Counted from the first letter of the stretch, positions 18,660-28,800 are shown. The stretch is DNA of 64,000 nucleotides from Actinophytocola xinjiangensis (GCF_001921215.1 NZ_MSIF01000004.1:248001-312000), one strand, 5' to 3'. Notes: generated by a model from the sequence alone, not told the origin. Made by a program: numbers and translations.

Positions 18660-19979
18660 TCAGGTTCTCGGCACGACTGACATCGACAGCCGGGCGGGAT
18701 AGGCGGTGGAGGTGTACTTCACCCGCAGGGGCCGGTCGGGCACCGGTACGAGCCGCCAGCGGGCGGCGACGGTGGCGATCGTGACCACCATCTCGGTCAG
18801 CGCGAACGCGTTGCCGACGCACTGGCGGTTGCCGGCGCCGAACGGGACGAACGCGCCGCGCAGCACGCTGTCGGCCCGCCGCGCGGACCACCGGTCCGGG
18901 TCGAACCGGTCCGGGTGGGGGAAGGATCGGGGGTCGAAGTGCAGTGCGTGTGGGCTGATCGTCACCTCGGTGCCGGGCGGGATCGTGGCGCCGGCCAGGT
19001 CGACCTCGCTGGTGGTGCGCCGCATCAGGATCCAGATCGGGTACATCCGCAGGGTCTCGTTGATGACCTGGCGGGTGTAGGTCAGCCGGGGGACGTGGTC
19101 GCCCGTCACCGGCTGGCCGTCGAGCACCTCGTCGAGTTCGGCGTGCAGCCGGGCCTCCACGTCGGGATGCTGGGAGATCTCGTGGAACAGCCAGGCCAGG
19201 GCGAGCGCGCTGGTCTCGATGCCGGCGCTGAGCAGGGTGACGACCTCGTCGTAGGCCTGGTCGTCGGTCATGCCATCGCCGCCGTCGTCGCGGGCCATGA
19301 GCAGCATCGACAGCAGGTCGCCCCGGTCGGTGTCCTCGGCGCGCCACCGGGCGATGAGGTCGAGCACCACCGCGCGCATGCGGACGACCGCGTTGTCGAA
19401 CTGCCGGTTGCCGCGCATCAGCAGTTTCTCGACGAAAGCGGGGGACAGCGCACGGATCATGCCGTGGCGGATCACGATGGGGATGGACTCGCGGGCCTGC
19501 TCGATGGCGGCGGTGCCGAACTCGGTGCCGAACAGGGCCTCACCGGTGATGGTCACGGCGAGGGCCTGCATGTCGTCGTTGATCTCGCGGACCTGGCCTG
19601 GTCGCCAGGAGCCGGTGAGCCGCTCGACCGCGGCGCGCATGGTGGCGGCGTAGTGCGCGATCCGCTCGCGGTGGAAAGCGGGCTGGATGAGCCGGCGTTG
19701 TCGCAGGTGAAAGGCTCCGCTGGAGATTACGATTCCGTTTCCGACGAATGGTCGGAACTTGTCGAACATCGCCCCTTTCTCGAATGCCGAACCGTCGGTG
19801 ACCAGCACCTGATGGGTGAGTTCCGGGGTCGTGACGAAGTAGATGGGCTTCGCGCCGAGATAGAGCCGAACCAGGTCGCCGTGCTCGCGCAGGGCCGAGG
19901 TGAACGCGAACCGCCGACGCAGCATCGCCGGGGTGTGGCCAAGAACGGGCCACTTCCCCGGTGCGGTCCGAACGGCCAT
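18660..19979 (-). CDS. Cytochrome P450
   Basis: 439 residues. The I-helix oxygen-binding motif is AGIETSALAL, the K-helix ExxR is in NETLRMYPIW, and the heme-binding loop is FGAGNRQCVGNAFAL near residue 385. The N-terminus is PGKWPVLGHTPAML, without a membrane anchor. The overall pattern (MRRTTSEVDLAGATIPPGTE) resembles actinobacterial terpene hydroxylases of the CYP170/CYP183 kind, but this is only similarity by eye. The ATG at 19979 is preferred over a GTG 6 nt earlier because AAGGAG is 7 nt before the ATG. It heads the operon with the hydrolase and GGDEF-EAL genes. A terpene cyclase lies 13 kb away. Confidence 0.92.
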   Translation of the reverse strand: MAVRTAPGKWPVLGHTPAMLRRRFAFTSALREHGDLVRLYLGAKPIYFVTTPELTHQVLVTDGSAFEKGAMFDKFRPFVGNGIVISSGAFHLRQRRLIQPAFHRERIAHYAATMRAAVERLTGSWRPGQVREINDDMQALAVTITGEALFGTEFGTAAIEQARESIPIVIRHGMIRALSPAFVEKLLMRGNRQFDNAVVRMRAVVLDLIARWRAEDTDRGDLLSMLLMARDDGGDGMTDDQAYDEVVTLLSAGIETSALALAWLFHEISQHPDVEARLHAELDEVLDGQPVTGDHVPRLTYTRQVINETLRMYPIWILMRRTTSEVDLAGATIPPGTEVTISPHALHFDPRSFPHPDRFDPDRWSARRADSVLRGAFVPFGAGNRQCVGNAFALTEMVVTIATVAARWRLVPVPDRPLRVKYTSTAYPARLSMSVVPRT

Positions 19980-20141
19980 GCGCACTCCTTGGCCAGCGAT
20001 GGGTTGCCAACAGTAGAGGTTATCCAGTTGTAACCGACAGCGGCCGAACGGGTGGCGGCAGGTGACACTTTCGGGTCATTAGGGCATGCTCCACAGTGGC
20101 TCCCCACCGAATCACGAATCGGAAAAGCAGGTGTTTCCGCT

Positions 20142-20960
20142 GTGACGCAGCAGGACTGGGTCCCGCGACTTGTGGACACGACGGCGCCCAGTGGCGCGCG
20201 TACCTACGACTACCTGTTGGGCGGCAGCCACAACTTCGCGGCCGACCGCGAGATGGCCGACAAGGTCGAGCAGGCCGTTCCGGGGATCCGTGACGCGGCC
20301 AGGCTCAACCGGGCGTTCCTCGGTCGGGCCGTGCGGTACCTGGTCGGCAGGGGCGTGCGCCAGTTCCTGGACATCGGCTCCGGGATCCCGACGGTGGGCA
20401 ACGTGCACGAGATCGCGCACCAGGAGGACCCGTCGTGCCGCGTGGTGTACGTCGACATCGATCCGATCGCCGTGGCCCACAGCGAGATGATGCTCGCCGG
20501 CAACGACCGGGCGACCATCGTGCAGGCCGACATGCGTGATCCCGAGTCGGTCCTGGGATCGCGGACCAGGGAGCTGATCGACTTCAGTGAGCCGGTCGGG
20601 TTGCTGTTCCTGCTGGTCCTGCACTGGGTACCGGACGACGCCGACCCGCCCGCGCTGGTCGCCCGCTACCGCGAAGTCTTAGCTACGGGGAGTCACCTGG
20701 TCGTCACCCATATGACTGACGACATCCAGCGGGACAAGATCAGTGACGTGGCGGGGATCGTGCGGAGCAGCCGGGGGGACGGGCAGGTCTTCCCCCGGAC
20801 CAGGGGCGAGATCACGGCGATGTTCGGGGACTTCGAGTTCGTCGAGCCCGGATTGGTGCCGACGGGGACCTGGCGGCCCGGGGGGGCCGGGGACATCACC
20901 GACGACCCCGAGATGAACGAGCTGTCCTTCGCCGGGATGGCGGTCAAGCCGACCACCTGA
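20142..20960 (+). CDS. SAM-dependent methyltransferase (DUF574 / Methyltransf_19)
   Basis: 272 residues. The family's opening is present: DTTAPSGARTYDYLLGGSHN, then FAADREMADKVEQAVPGIRD, and the SAM-binding motif FLDIGSGIPTVGNVHEIA followed by VVYVDIDPIAVAHSEMML. This is a large, actinobacteria-specific family with many paralogues per genome and no agreed substrate. The GTG at 20142 matches the usual N-terminus of the family; an upstream frame from 20052 is not needed. It is divergent from the P450 operon. Confidence 0.88.
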   Translation: MTQQDWVPRLVDTTAPSGARTYDYLLGGSHNFAADREMADKVEQAVPGIRDAARLNRAFLGRAVRYLVGRGVRQFLDIGSGIPTVGNVHEIAHQEDPSCRVVYVDIDPIAVAHSEMMLAGNDRATIVQADMRDPESVLGSRTRELIDFSEPVGLLFLLVLHWVPDDADPPALVARYREVLATGSHLVVTHMTDDIQRDKISDVAGIVRSSRGDGQVFPRTRGEITAMFGDFEFVEPGLVPTGTWRPGGAGDITDDPEMNELSFAGMAVKPTT

Positions 20961-21045
20961 GCGTTCTCCCGGCCCGACGCCACCCCAACAGCGACTCACC
21001 AACCGCGTACGCTGGTAGACGGAACCGACCACCGGGAGGCACCAC

Positions 21046-21387
21046 ATGGCCACCCTGCACGTCGACCACCACTTCTCCGGCCCGGCGATCATCGTCAAGG
21101 CCGCCGGGGACGTCGACCTCACCACCGCGCAGCTGCTCGATGACCACCTCACCGCCGCCGCCACCCTGGCCGACCCCCCGGCGCCGGTCGTCGCCGATCT
21201 TCGTGAGGTCATGTTCTTCGGTTCCAACGGCGTCAGCGTCCTGCTCCGCGCCCACCAGCGCTGCCAACGTCACCACACCCCGCTGCACGTCCTGGCCGAC
21301 CGGCCCGTCACCCGACCGCTGGCGGTCCTCGGTCTGCGTCAGACCTTCCTCCTGTGCCCCACCCTCACCGCCGCGCTGAACCGCTGA
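21046..21387 (+). CDS. STAS-domain anti-sigma factor antagonist
   Basis: 113 residues, a single STAS domain: VKAAGDVDLTTAQLL followed by VVADLREVMFFGSNGVSVLL. The Ser in FGSNGV aligns with the phosphorylated serine of SpoIIAA-like proteins, though the preceding Asp is Gly here. It would bind an anti-sigma kinase (RsbW-like) and free a sigma factor; no kinase gene is next to it. GGGAGG lies 7 nt before the ATG, and a TACGCT box sits about 35 nt upstream. The 3' end overlaps the converging decarboxylase by 23 nt. Confidence 0.88.
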   Translation: MATLHVDHHFSGPAIIVKAAGDVDLTTAQLLDDHLTAAATLADPPAPVVADLREVMFFGSNGVSVLLRAHQRCQRHHTPLHVLADRPVTRPLAVLGLRQTFLLCPTLTAALNR

Positions 21388-22840
21388 CCACCCGCACCGT
21401 CTCCAGCCGGTGGTCCGCCGGGTCCGGCAGATACATCCCCGCGGCCACCCCGCTGCGCAGGTAGTCGATCACCGGTCGCGTGATGACCTCGCCGGGCAGC
21501 AGCGCCGGCACCCCGGGCGGGTAGGGGCTCACCGTTTCGGCGCAGATGCGGCCGGGGGCCCGCGACGCCGGGATCTGTTCGGCGGGGCCGAAGAACGCGT
21601 CCCTGGGCAGCATCGCCTGCTCCAGTTCGAGATCACCGGGCGCGGGCAGGTCGATCGGCGGCGCGGCTGGCAGGTCGCCGGCGTGGTCGGCCAGGGAGCG
21701 CAGGGCGCGGACGAGACGATCGGCCGTGTCCTGGTCGTCGGCGACGGTGAACTGGGCGGCGATCCGCCGGTGATCCGACACGCCGACGTCGACGTGCTCG
21801 TGGGCGCGCAGCCACTCGTTGGCCTGGTAGCCCGACGGCCCCAGGCCGTCCAGGTCGAGGACGGTTTTGAGGGGGTCGTGGTCGACGGACCTGCCGGGGC
21901 CGACCAGCTCGGGTGGGCCGAGTACCCGGATCCCGGGCAGGTCGGCGATGGTGGCGCGGGTCTGGTGGGCCAGACGCAGGGTTCGGTCGAGCAGGGCGCG
22001 GCCGTGGTGGACCATGTGGCGGCGCCAACCGTCCAGGCCGGCGTAGATGAGGGCGCTGGGACTGGTGGTGTTGAGCAGGTCCGCCCTGGCGGCCAGCACG
22101 TCGACGTCCACCAGGTCACCGCGCTGGTGGTACACCGAACCCTGCTCGAACCCGCAGCCCATCTTGTGCACGCTGGTGACGCACAGGTCCGCACCGGCGT
22201 CCATCGCCCACGCCGGCAGGTCGGGGTGGAACGGCAGGTGCGCGCCCCAGGCCTCGTCGACGATCAGCGGAACACCGTGGGCGTGGCACACCGACGCCGT
22301 GCCGGCGATGTCGCCGCACGTGCCGTAGTCGGTCGGGGTGATCAGCAGCATGCCCTTCGCGTCGGGGGCGCGGTCGAAGGCGGCGCGGACGTCGTCGGGC
22401 TCCGGGGGATGGGCGACGTGCTGGTCGGCGTCCCACCGGGGGTGCACCCAGACCGGCTCGACGCCGCTGATGATCAGGCCGGCGACCACCGACTTGTGGG
22501 CGTTGCGCGACACCAGCAGCCGCTCGCCGGGGCCGGCGACGGCGAGCATCGCGCTCTTCACCGACAGCGAGCTGCCGCAGGTGGAGAAGAACGCCCGGTC
22601 GGCGTCGACGGCCTGGGCCATCAGCTGTTCTGCCTCGGCGAGTACCTCGTGGCGCATCGCGCGGTCGTCCAGGCCGCTCATCATGATCACGTCGGCCTCG
22701 AACGCGTCGCGGCCGAGTACCGCCAGGGTCCGGTCGTCGACGCCCCGGCCCTGTTTGTGGCCCGGCGGCAGGAACGACAGGTGCGCCCCCCGGCGATGGG
22801 CGTCGATCGCCTCGATGACCGGTGCGCGTGACTGGTCCAT
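21365..22840 (-). CDS. PLP-dependent Orn/Lys/Arg decarboxylase
   Basis: 491 residues, about the length of the shorter actinobacterial and Bacillus-type (SpeA/Cad-like) enzymes without the N-terminal wing. Key marks are the entry LSFLPPGHKQGRGVD, the cofactor Asp in LIVDEAWGAHLPFHP, the Schiff-base Lys in TSVHKMGCGFEQGS, and the C-terminal SPYPPGVPALLPGE. It decarboxylates a basic amino acid to a diamine or agmatine; the exact substrate is not readable. The start MDQSRAPVIEAI at 22840 fits family N-termini. It is divergent from the beta-lactamase-like gene. Confidence 0.9.
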   Translation of the reverse strand: MDQSRAPVIEAIDAHRRGAHLSFLPPGHKQGRGVDDRTLAVLGRDAFEADVIMMSGLDDRAMRHEVLAEAEQLMAQAVDADRAFFSTCGSSLSVKSAMLAVAGPGERLLVSRNAHKSVVAGLIISGVEPVWVHPRWDADQHVAHPPEPDDVRAAFDRAPDAKGMLLITPTDYGTCGDIAGTASVCHAHGVPLIVDEAWGAHLPFHPDLPAWAMDAGADLCVTSVHKMGCGFEQGSVYHQRGDLVDVDVLAARADLLNTTSPSALIYAGLDGWRRHMVHHGRALLDRTLRLAHQTRATIADLPGIRVLGPPELVGPGRSVDHDPLKTVLDLDGLGPSGYQANEWLRAHEHVDVGVSDHRRIAAQFTVADDQDTADRLVRALRSLADHAGDLPAAPPIDLPAPGDLELEQAMLPRDAFFGPAEQIPASRAPGRICAETVSPYPPGVPALLPGEVITRPVIDYLRSGVAAGMYLPDPADHRLETVRVVSGSARR

Positions 22841-22925
22841 CAACCAGACGTTCCCAACGGAAACGTCACGGAAACACTCCGCGGAGTTGCATGCGGGTGT
22901 TCCTACGACGACGGAGGAGAACTCT

Positions 22926-24149
22926 GTGAGCACTTCGGCTGAGGGGACGCGCACGTCGCGTCGGGTCGCGTTGGGGTTGTTGGGGCTGGGGCCGCTGGTG
23001 GCCAGCGGCGCCCTCGCGGCGGCCGATTCCTCCGGCGGCACAAGGGTTTCCCGGGACCTGCTGCCGGGCGGCGGCTACGACCGGTTCATTCGGGGGCTGG
23101 CCGAGGCGGACCAGTTCTCCGGGACCGTCCTGATCGCCCACCGGGGGCGGACGGTGCTCGCCCGCGCCTACGGCCTGGCCGACCGGGAACGCGGGATCCG
23201 CAACGAGATCGACACGATCTACAACCTCGCGTCGGCGTCCAAGCCGTTCACCGCGCTGGCGATCGTCCAGCTGGCGCAGGCGAACCGGCTGCGGTTCACC
23301 GACACCATCGGCACCCACCTGCACGACTACCCCGACCAGACGGCCACCACGGTCACCATCCACCACCTGCTCACCCACACCGGTGGCCTGCCCAACCTGG
23401 TCGACGCCGACGACAAGCACGTCAACAACAGCGTCGAGGAGGCGACGGCCCGTGAGCACGAGCGCAACCGCCGGGGCACGCCGAGGTTCCCGCCCGGCAG
23501 CCAGCACGAGTACAGCTCGGTGGGCATGTCCATCCTGGGTGAGATCGTCGCGAAGGTGACCGGGAGGTACTTCCACGAGTACGTCGCCGAGCACATCCTC
23601 CGTCCAGCTGGAATGTCCTCTTCGGACTACTACACCCGCGACGACTGGCTGACCAACCCGAGGATCGCCCACCCGTACATGTATCAGGAGGATGGATCGC
23701 GGGTCGACGCGGTGCGGAACCTGGACGCCGGCGCGGTCCTGGGCGGTGGACCGGGCTCCAACGCGGCCAGGGGCTACATCGGCTCGGGCGGCGGTGGCGG
23801 GTTCGCCACCGCCGGTGACCTGGTCTCCTTCGCCACCGCCCTGGGCCAGGACCGGCTGCTCACCCCGGCCTTCCGCGAGCTGTACCTGAGCCCGAAGGTG
23901 CCCCAGACCCCGCTGCGCACCGAGGCCACCGGCGGCCCCGACCACCCCTTCGGCGCCTACGGGGTCGTCGCCGGCCTCACCCACGGCGAGCAGGTTGTCG
24001 GGCACGGCGGCGGAATCGGCGGCGGCAACACCAACTGGTCGATCTACCGCCAGCGCGACCTCGTCGGCGTCATCCTGTGCAACTACGACCTGGACATCCC
24101 GCCGATCATCGCCCGGGAACGGGAGGCGGTGTTCACCAGCACCCGATGA
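22926..24149 (+). CDS. Tat-exported class C beta-lactamase-like serine hydrolase
   Basis: 407 residues. A twin-arginine signal (TSRRVALGLLGLGPLVAS) precedes a beta-lactamase/transpeptidase fold with SxxK in NLASASKPFTAL, Tyr-Ser in EYSSVGMSIL and the third motif HGGG in VGHGGGIGGG. Such proteins act as esterases, D-peptidases or penicillin-binding-like enzymes; true cephalosporinase activity cannot be claimed. The GTG at 22926 has GGAGGAG at about 6 nt. It stands alone, divergent from the decarboxylase and 47 nt ahead of the WXG100-type module. Confidence 0.88.
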   Translation: MSTSAEGTRTSRRVALGLLGLGPLVASGALAAADSSGGTRVSRDLLPGGGYDRFIRGLAEADQFSGTVLIAHRGRTVLARAYGLADRERGIRNEIDTIYNLASASKPFTALAIVQLAQANRLRFTDTIGTHLHDYPDQTATTVTIHHLLTHTGGLPNLVDADDKHVNNSVEEATAREHERNRRGTPRFPPGSQHEYSSVGMSILGEIVAKVTGRYFHEYVAEHILRPAGMSSSDYYTRDDWLTNPRIAHPYMYQEDGSRVDAVRNLDAGAVLGGGPGSNAARGYIGSGGGGGFATAGDLVSFATALGQDRLLTPAFRELYLSPKVPQTPLRTEATGGPDHPFGAYGVVAGLTHGEQVVGHGGGIGGGNTNWSIYRQRDLVGVILCNYDLDIPPIIAREREAVFTSTR

Positions 24150-24196
24150 GCGCGTCCTGAGACCGTCGCGAGCGGGCCGTCGGCCACCCTTCGGAC

Positions 24197-24517
24197 ATGC
24201 GACACGAAGTGAACCTGCTGTTCGACCACGCGCGCCGGCTGGCCGAGGTGACCCGGATCGGCCGCGAACTGACCCGTGAGCTGTCCGGCACGCGGTTCAC
24301 AGCGAACTCCGCCGGCGGCCTGGTCACCGCCCACGTGGACCACACCTCACGGGTACTCGCGATCCAGATCGAGCCGACCGCGCCGACCCGCAACCGCGCC
24401 GGCGACCTCGCCGCCCAGACCGTCCAGGCCGTCACCGAGGCACGCGCCGGGGCCGCCGCCGCCCGTCGCCGCCTGGCCACGGCGCTCGCCGGCCCACCGG
24501 GGGAGGCGTGGCGGTGA
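24197..24517 (+). CDS. YbaB/EbfC-like protein of a WXG100 module
   Basis: 106 residues. A helical protein with a central beta hairpin (FTANSAGGLVTAHVDHTSRV followed by LAIQIEP) and a basic C-terminal helix, matching the YbaB-like family that often precedes WXG100 genes in actinobacteria. It begins the four-gene set 24197-25834 and shares a GTGA overlap with the next gene. The role is not established; it may be a chaperone or nucleoid-type protein linked to type VII secretion cargo. Confidence 0.7.
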   Translation: MRHEVNLLFDHARRLAEVTRIGRELTRELSGTRFTANSAGGLVTAHVDHTSRVLAIQIEPTAPTRNRAGDLAAQTVQAVTEARAGAAAARRRLATALAGPPGEAWR

Positions 24518-24783
24518 ACCACTACGTGTTCCACGACGCGTTCGACGACGATGTCGACGGCGATGTCGAGGGCGACCTCCCCGAGCGGGACGGCACCACC
24601 GCCGGCTACGCCACCCGCGTCGAGATCGCCGGCGGCCTGGGCCGGGTCGGCGTCCAGGGCGACGACCTCGCCATCGACCTCGACGAACAGGCCATCCGGA
24701 CAACACCGGCCGACCGGATCGGCGACCACCTCACGCGCGCCGTGAACACGGCCTTCGACGCCGACACCCCGCACAGGAGATGA
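24514..24783 (+). CDS. Small acidic hypothetical protein of the WXG100 module
   Basis: 89 residues, very acidic near the N-terminus (FHDAFDDDVDGDVEGDLPE). The start is taken as the GTG at 24514: GGGAGG lies 7 nt upstream, and the codon overlaps the preceding stop (GTGA). The sequence VEIAGGLGRVGVQGDDLAID suggests a small beta-rich domain. No family is recognised. Its tight placement between the YbaB-like and WXG100-like genes implies a shared function, perhaps as a chaperone or immunity partner (inference). Confidence 0.65.
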   Translation: MNHYVFHDAFDDDVDGDVEGDLPERDGTTAGYATRVEIAGGLGRVGVQGDDLAIDLDEQAIRTTPADRIGDHLTRAVNTAFDADTPHRR

Positions 24784-24784
24784 C

Positions 24785-25108
24785 GTGGCAGAGGACTTCC
24801 GGGTCGTACCCGACGCGCTGGTCAGGTTGGCCACCGCGCTCAGGAAGGCCGCCGACTCCTGGAACAGCGTCGCCTCGACGGTCGACGGAATGCGGATGGG
24901 GGTGCTGGACCTCGGGATGCTCGGCGAGGCCAAGGACTACCCCGCCCGCTACAACACCATCAAGGACCAGGTCCACGACGTGCTCGACGACGGCGTGACC
25001 GTGTGGCAGGACATGGCCACGGCGATGGACGCCGTCGCCCAGACCTACCTGGCCAAGGACGCCGAGTGGTACGAGCAGTTCGGCTACCTCGCCGACTCCC
25101 AGAACTGA
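24785..25108 (+). CDS. WXG100-like ESX protein
   Basis: 107 residues, mostly helical: VPDALVRLATALRKAADSWN, then a turn, then a second long helix (VHDVLDDGVTVWQDMATAMD and AVAQTYLAKD), the size and hairpin layout of WXG100 proteins. The central W-x-G is degenerate (SWNS). The C-terminal YLAKDAEWYEQF resembles the YxxxD/E secretion tail. The GTG start lies 1 nt after the previous stop. It is a probable type VII secretion substrate or partner of the next gene product. Confidence 0.72.
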   Translation: MAEDFRVVPDALVRLATALRKAADSWNSVASTVDGMRMGVLDLGMLGEAKDYPARYNTIKDQVHDVLDDGVTVWQDMATAMDAVAQTYLAKDAEWYEQFGYLADSQN

Positions 25109-25126
25109 GCCAGGAACGGAGCCCCG

Positions 25127-25834
25127 ATGACCTCCCCGGTCTCTCCCGGTGAACTGAAACACCTGACCCCCGAACCGTTCCCCGACAGCGATGCCGAGAC
25201 CCTGCGGGACAGGGCGGCCTACGTCGACTCGATCGTGGTGCTGCTCAACCCCGCGGCCGCCACCTTCGAAATCGCCATCCTGGCCACCATGGACACCATC
25301 CGCACGTTCCTCGGCGACTGGACGGTCGCCAGGGACATCGGCATCGGCTGGGCGGAACTGTCCACGGCGTCGTTGACGGTCAAGGAAACCCTGGAGGACG
25401 AACGCAACAACGTCGACTTCTACTGGGACGGCGGCGCGTTCGACGCGTTCTCCAACTACCTGGAGGACATCTTCGAAAGGGTCGTCACCACCTCGGACAG
25501 GATGACCGAGATCGGCTCCCGGGTCGCCGAGGCGATCATGCTCGTCCACACGACCTACAGCGACGTCCTGCGCTTCATGTCCAGCACCGCCGCCAACGTG
25601 GTCAACATGTCCTCGGTCGTGGAGGTCTGGGAACTCGGCAGCGCGCTGTCGGAGTTCGTCAGGACCGTCGGTGACCTGATCGCCGACGCCGCCCTCGTCA
25701 TGGGTGGCTACGAGGAGAACCTGACCCAGATCGAGATCACCGCGACGACCTTCCCGCCGCTGCCCCACCAGCAGTCCTCGTTGGACAACATGGCCAAGAC
25801 CGGCGGTTGGGACGTCGCCGAGGCCACCGGGTGA
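25127..25834 (+). CDS. WXG-domain protein, probable partner or substrate of type VII secretion
   Basis: 235 residues, helical, with the turn YWDGGAFDAFSNYLEDI at about residue 100 (WxG-like) and flanking amphipathic helices, so it looks like an ESX/LXG-type protein. There is no signal peptide and no evident toxin domain; the C-terminal tail (TATTFPPLPHQQSSLDNMAK) is short. It ends the four-gene set. No EccC, EccD or other secretion-machine gene lies nearby, so the machinery must be encoded elsewhere. Its 3' end is 4 nt from the converging SARP gene. Confidence 0.65.
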   Translation: MTSPVSPGELKHLTPEPFPDSDAETLRDRAAYVDSIVVLLNPAAATFEIAILATMDTIRTFLGDWTVARDIGIGWAELSTASLTVKETLEDERNNVDFYWDGGAFDAFSNYLEDIFERVVTTSDRMTEIGSRVAEAIMLVHTTYSDVLRFMSSTAANVVNMSSVVEVWELGSALSEFVRTVGDLIADAALVMGGYEENLTQIEITATTFPPLPHQQSSLDNMAKTGGWDVAEATG

Positions 25835-25838
25835 CCGG

Positions 25839-28800
25839 TCAGCCGGTGAGTTTCGCGTCCAGCTCGGCCACGTCCGGCAGGTCCAGCTCCTGGTAGATCG
25901 CCCGCGCCAGCTCCCAGTGCGTGCGCGCCTCCGCCCGGCCGAGATCGGCGTAGACGTCGCCGAGGCCGGTGTGCGCCCGCGCCAGCTCGTCGCGGTAGCG
26001 GGCGGCGGTCGCGGTCTCCACGGCCTCCCGGTGCAGCCGCAGCGCCCCGGTCCGCGCGCCGAGCGCCGCCTGGGTCTCCGCGAACCGGTTCAGCGCCTCC
26101 ACCAGCAGAATGTTGTCGCCGATGGCCCTGGCCACCGCCACCGCCTGCTCGTGCTGGCGCCACGCCGCCTCCGGGTGGCCCAGCCGGCGGTAGCTGACCG
26201 CCAGCACGTACCGCGCCTCCACCTCGGCGCCCCGGTCGTCGCTCTCACAGGCCAGCGACACCGAGCGGCGCGCCGCCTCGATCGCCGCCTCGGGATCACC
26301 CCGCCCCAGATGCGCCCTGGCGCACCCGCACAGCGCCGCCGACTGGATGGCCAGGTTGCCGGCCCGCTCGGCGACCTCCAACGCCTCGTGGAAGAGCCGG
26401 GTCGCCTCGGCCCGCTCGCCCAGCCGCCAGCGCAGCACACCCAGGTTGTACAGCGGGACGACCAGCATGCCGGTCTGGGCCAGCTCCCGGTAGAGCGCCA
26501 ACGCCCGCGCCACCGCGTCGGCCGCCGCGCGCAGCCGGCCGGCGGTGAACAACGCGATCGCGATGTTGTTGAGCGCCGTGGCCTCCAACGCCCGGTCGCC
26601 GATCGCGTTGGCCAGCACCAGCCCCTGCTGGCAGGCCACCAGCGACGACTCCGCCCGGCCGAGCTGTTTGCTGGCCACGCCCTGGTGGATCAACGCCCGC
26701 GCCTGCGCTGCCCGGTCCCCGAGGGCCCGGGCGGCGACCCGGCCGCGTTCGTGCACACCGAGCGCCTCCTCGTGGAACCCGCCCATCGACAGGTAGCGCC
26801 CGATCACCCCGGACAGCGACGCCGGGAACTCCGCCCAGCGCAGCTCCGCGGCGTGCTCCACGGCCAGCAGCAGGTTCGCCCGGTCGGCGTCCAGCCAGGC
26901 GACCGCCAGGTCGTGGGTGGACAGGTCGGGGGTCACCAGGTCGGTGCCGGCGACCGTGGGGCGCACGGCCGCCGCGTAGGGCGCGACGGCGTCCATGGCC
27001 CGCGCCGCGCAGCGCAGGTAGTGGTCGAACAGGCGGGCCAGCGCCGCGTGCCGGTCGGCCTCCGAGTCGGTGGCCACCGCCAGGTCGGCGGCGTACGCGC
27101 GGAGCAGGTCGTGCTGGCGCAGCCGGCCGTCCTGGGTCTGCTCCACCAGATTCGCCCTGATCAGCTCGTCGAGCACGCGGCGGGTGCGGGCCAGCGGGGT
27201 GCCGGCCAGCGCGGCCAGCGCGTGCACGTCCAGATCGCGGCCCCTCGGCAGGCCCAAGCGCCGGAACAGGCGCCCGGCGGGATCGCTCAGATGCTTGTAG
27301 GACCAGGAGAACACCGCGCCGACGGCCGTGCTCGGGTCACCGTCGATGCTCAACCAGTCCAGCTGCCCCTGCTCCTGGGCGAGTTCGGCGACCAGCCCGG
27401 CGACGCTGGTGGTGGGGTGCGCGCGGACCAGCTCGGCGGCCACCCGCAGAGCCAGCGGCAGCCGCGCGCAGCGGTCGATCAGGGCGCGGGTGGCCGCCGG
27501 TTCGGCGCTGGCCCGGTCGCCGAGCAGCGACCGCACGAGCGTCTCGGCCTCGGCGGTGGGCAGCCGGTCGAGCATGATCCGGTGGGCGTCCTGCATCGCG
27601 ACCAGCCCGGCCAGCGCGTCACGGCTGGTGACCAGGACGAACGCCGGTGGGCCGCCCGGCAGCAGCGGCCGGACCTGCTCGGTGCTGGCGGCGTTGTCCA
27701 ACACGACCAGCATCCGCCGGCCGTGCAGCAGCGTGCGGAACCGGGCGGCGCGTTCGGCCAGGCGGTGCGGGATGGCGGCGCCGTCGACCCCGAGCGCGCG
27801 CAGGAACCCGGCGAGCACGTCCCCGGCCGACGCCGGCTGCCGCGGGCTGTAGCCGAGCAGGTCGGCGTAGAGCTGGCCGTCGGGGAAACGGTCGCGGACC
27901 TGGTGGGCCCAGCGCAGCGCGAGGGTGGTCTTGCCGACGCCCGCGGTCCCGGAGATCACCACCACGGGCGCGGTGTCGTCCCCGGTGTCGTCCCCGGCGC
28001 GCTGCTGGTCGTCGAGGTCGGCGAGCTCGTGGTCGCGGCCGACGAACGTGCGCACCCGGCGGGGGAGCTGCGCGGGGACCTCGGCGCGCTGGACCGGCGG
28101 GGTGCCCCCGGCCGGCGCGATCGGTTCGCCGGCCAGCACCCGCGCTTCCAGCTCGCGCAGCTCGGCGCCCGGCTCGATTCCCAGCTCCTCGACCAGGTTG
28201 CGGCGGATGGTGCGGTAGGCGGCCAGCGCGTCGGCGGGCCGCCCGCACCGGTGCAGCGCGGTGATCAGGACGCCGTGCAGGCGCTCGTCGAGGGGGTGGC
28301 GGGCGGCGAGGTCGACGAGTTCGGGCAGGACCTCAGCGTGCCGGCCGGCGCCGATCTCGGCCCGGTACAACAGACCCAGCCCGGCGAGGCGCCGTTCCCC
28401 GAGCCGGCGCGCCTCGTCGGCGACCAGCAGCAGGTCCAGTCCGCCGTAGGGTTCGCCGCGCCACAGACCCAGGGCCTCGCGGACCAGGGCGGCGCAGCGC
28501 ACGGGGTCGGTGTCGGCGAGTTCGGTCGCCTGGTCGAGAAGGTCCTCGAAGGTCTGCGCGTCCAGCTCGCCCGGCCGCACGGTCAGCTGGTAAGCGTCCT
28601 GTTCGAACACCAGCCGCGCGGGGTCGCCGACGAGCGTGCGCAGCCGGGAGACGTGCAGTTGCAGCCGCCGCGCCGCGCCGGTGCGTGCGTCGCCCGGCCA
28701 CAGCGCGTCGACCAGGACGTCCACGGACACGGGGGTGTTGCGCCGGATGAGCAGCACACCGAGCAGGGTCCGCGCGAGGCGTCCGGACAGCGGGGCGGAC

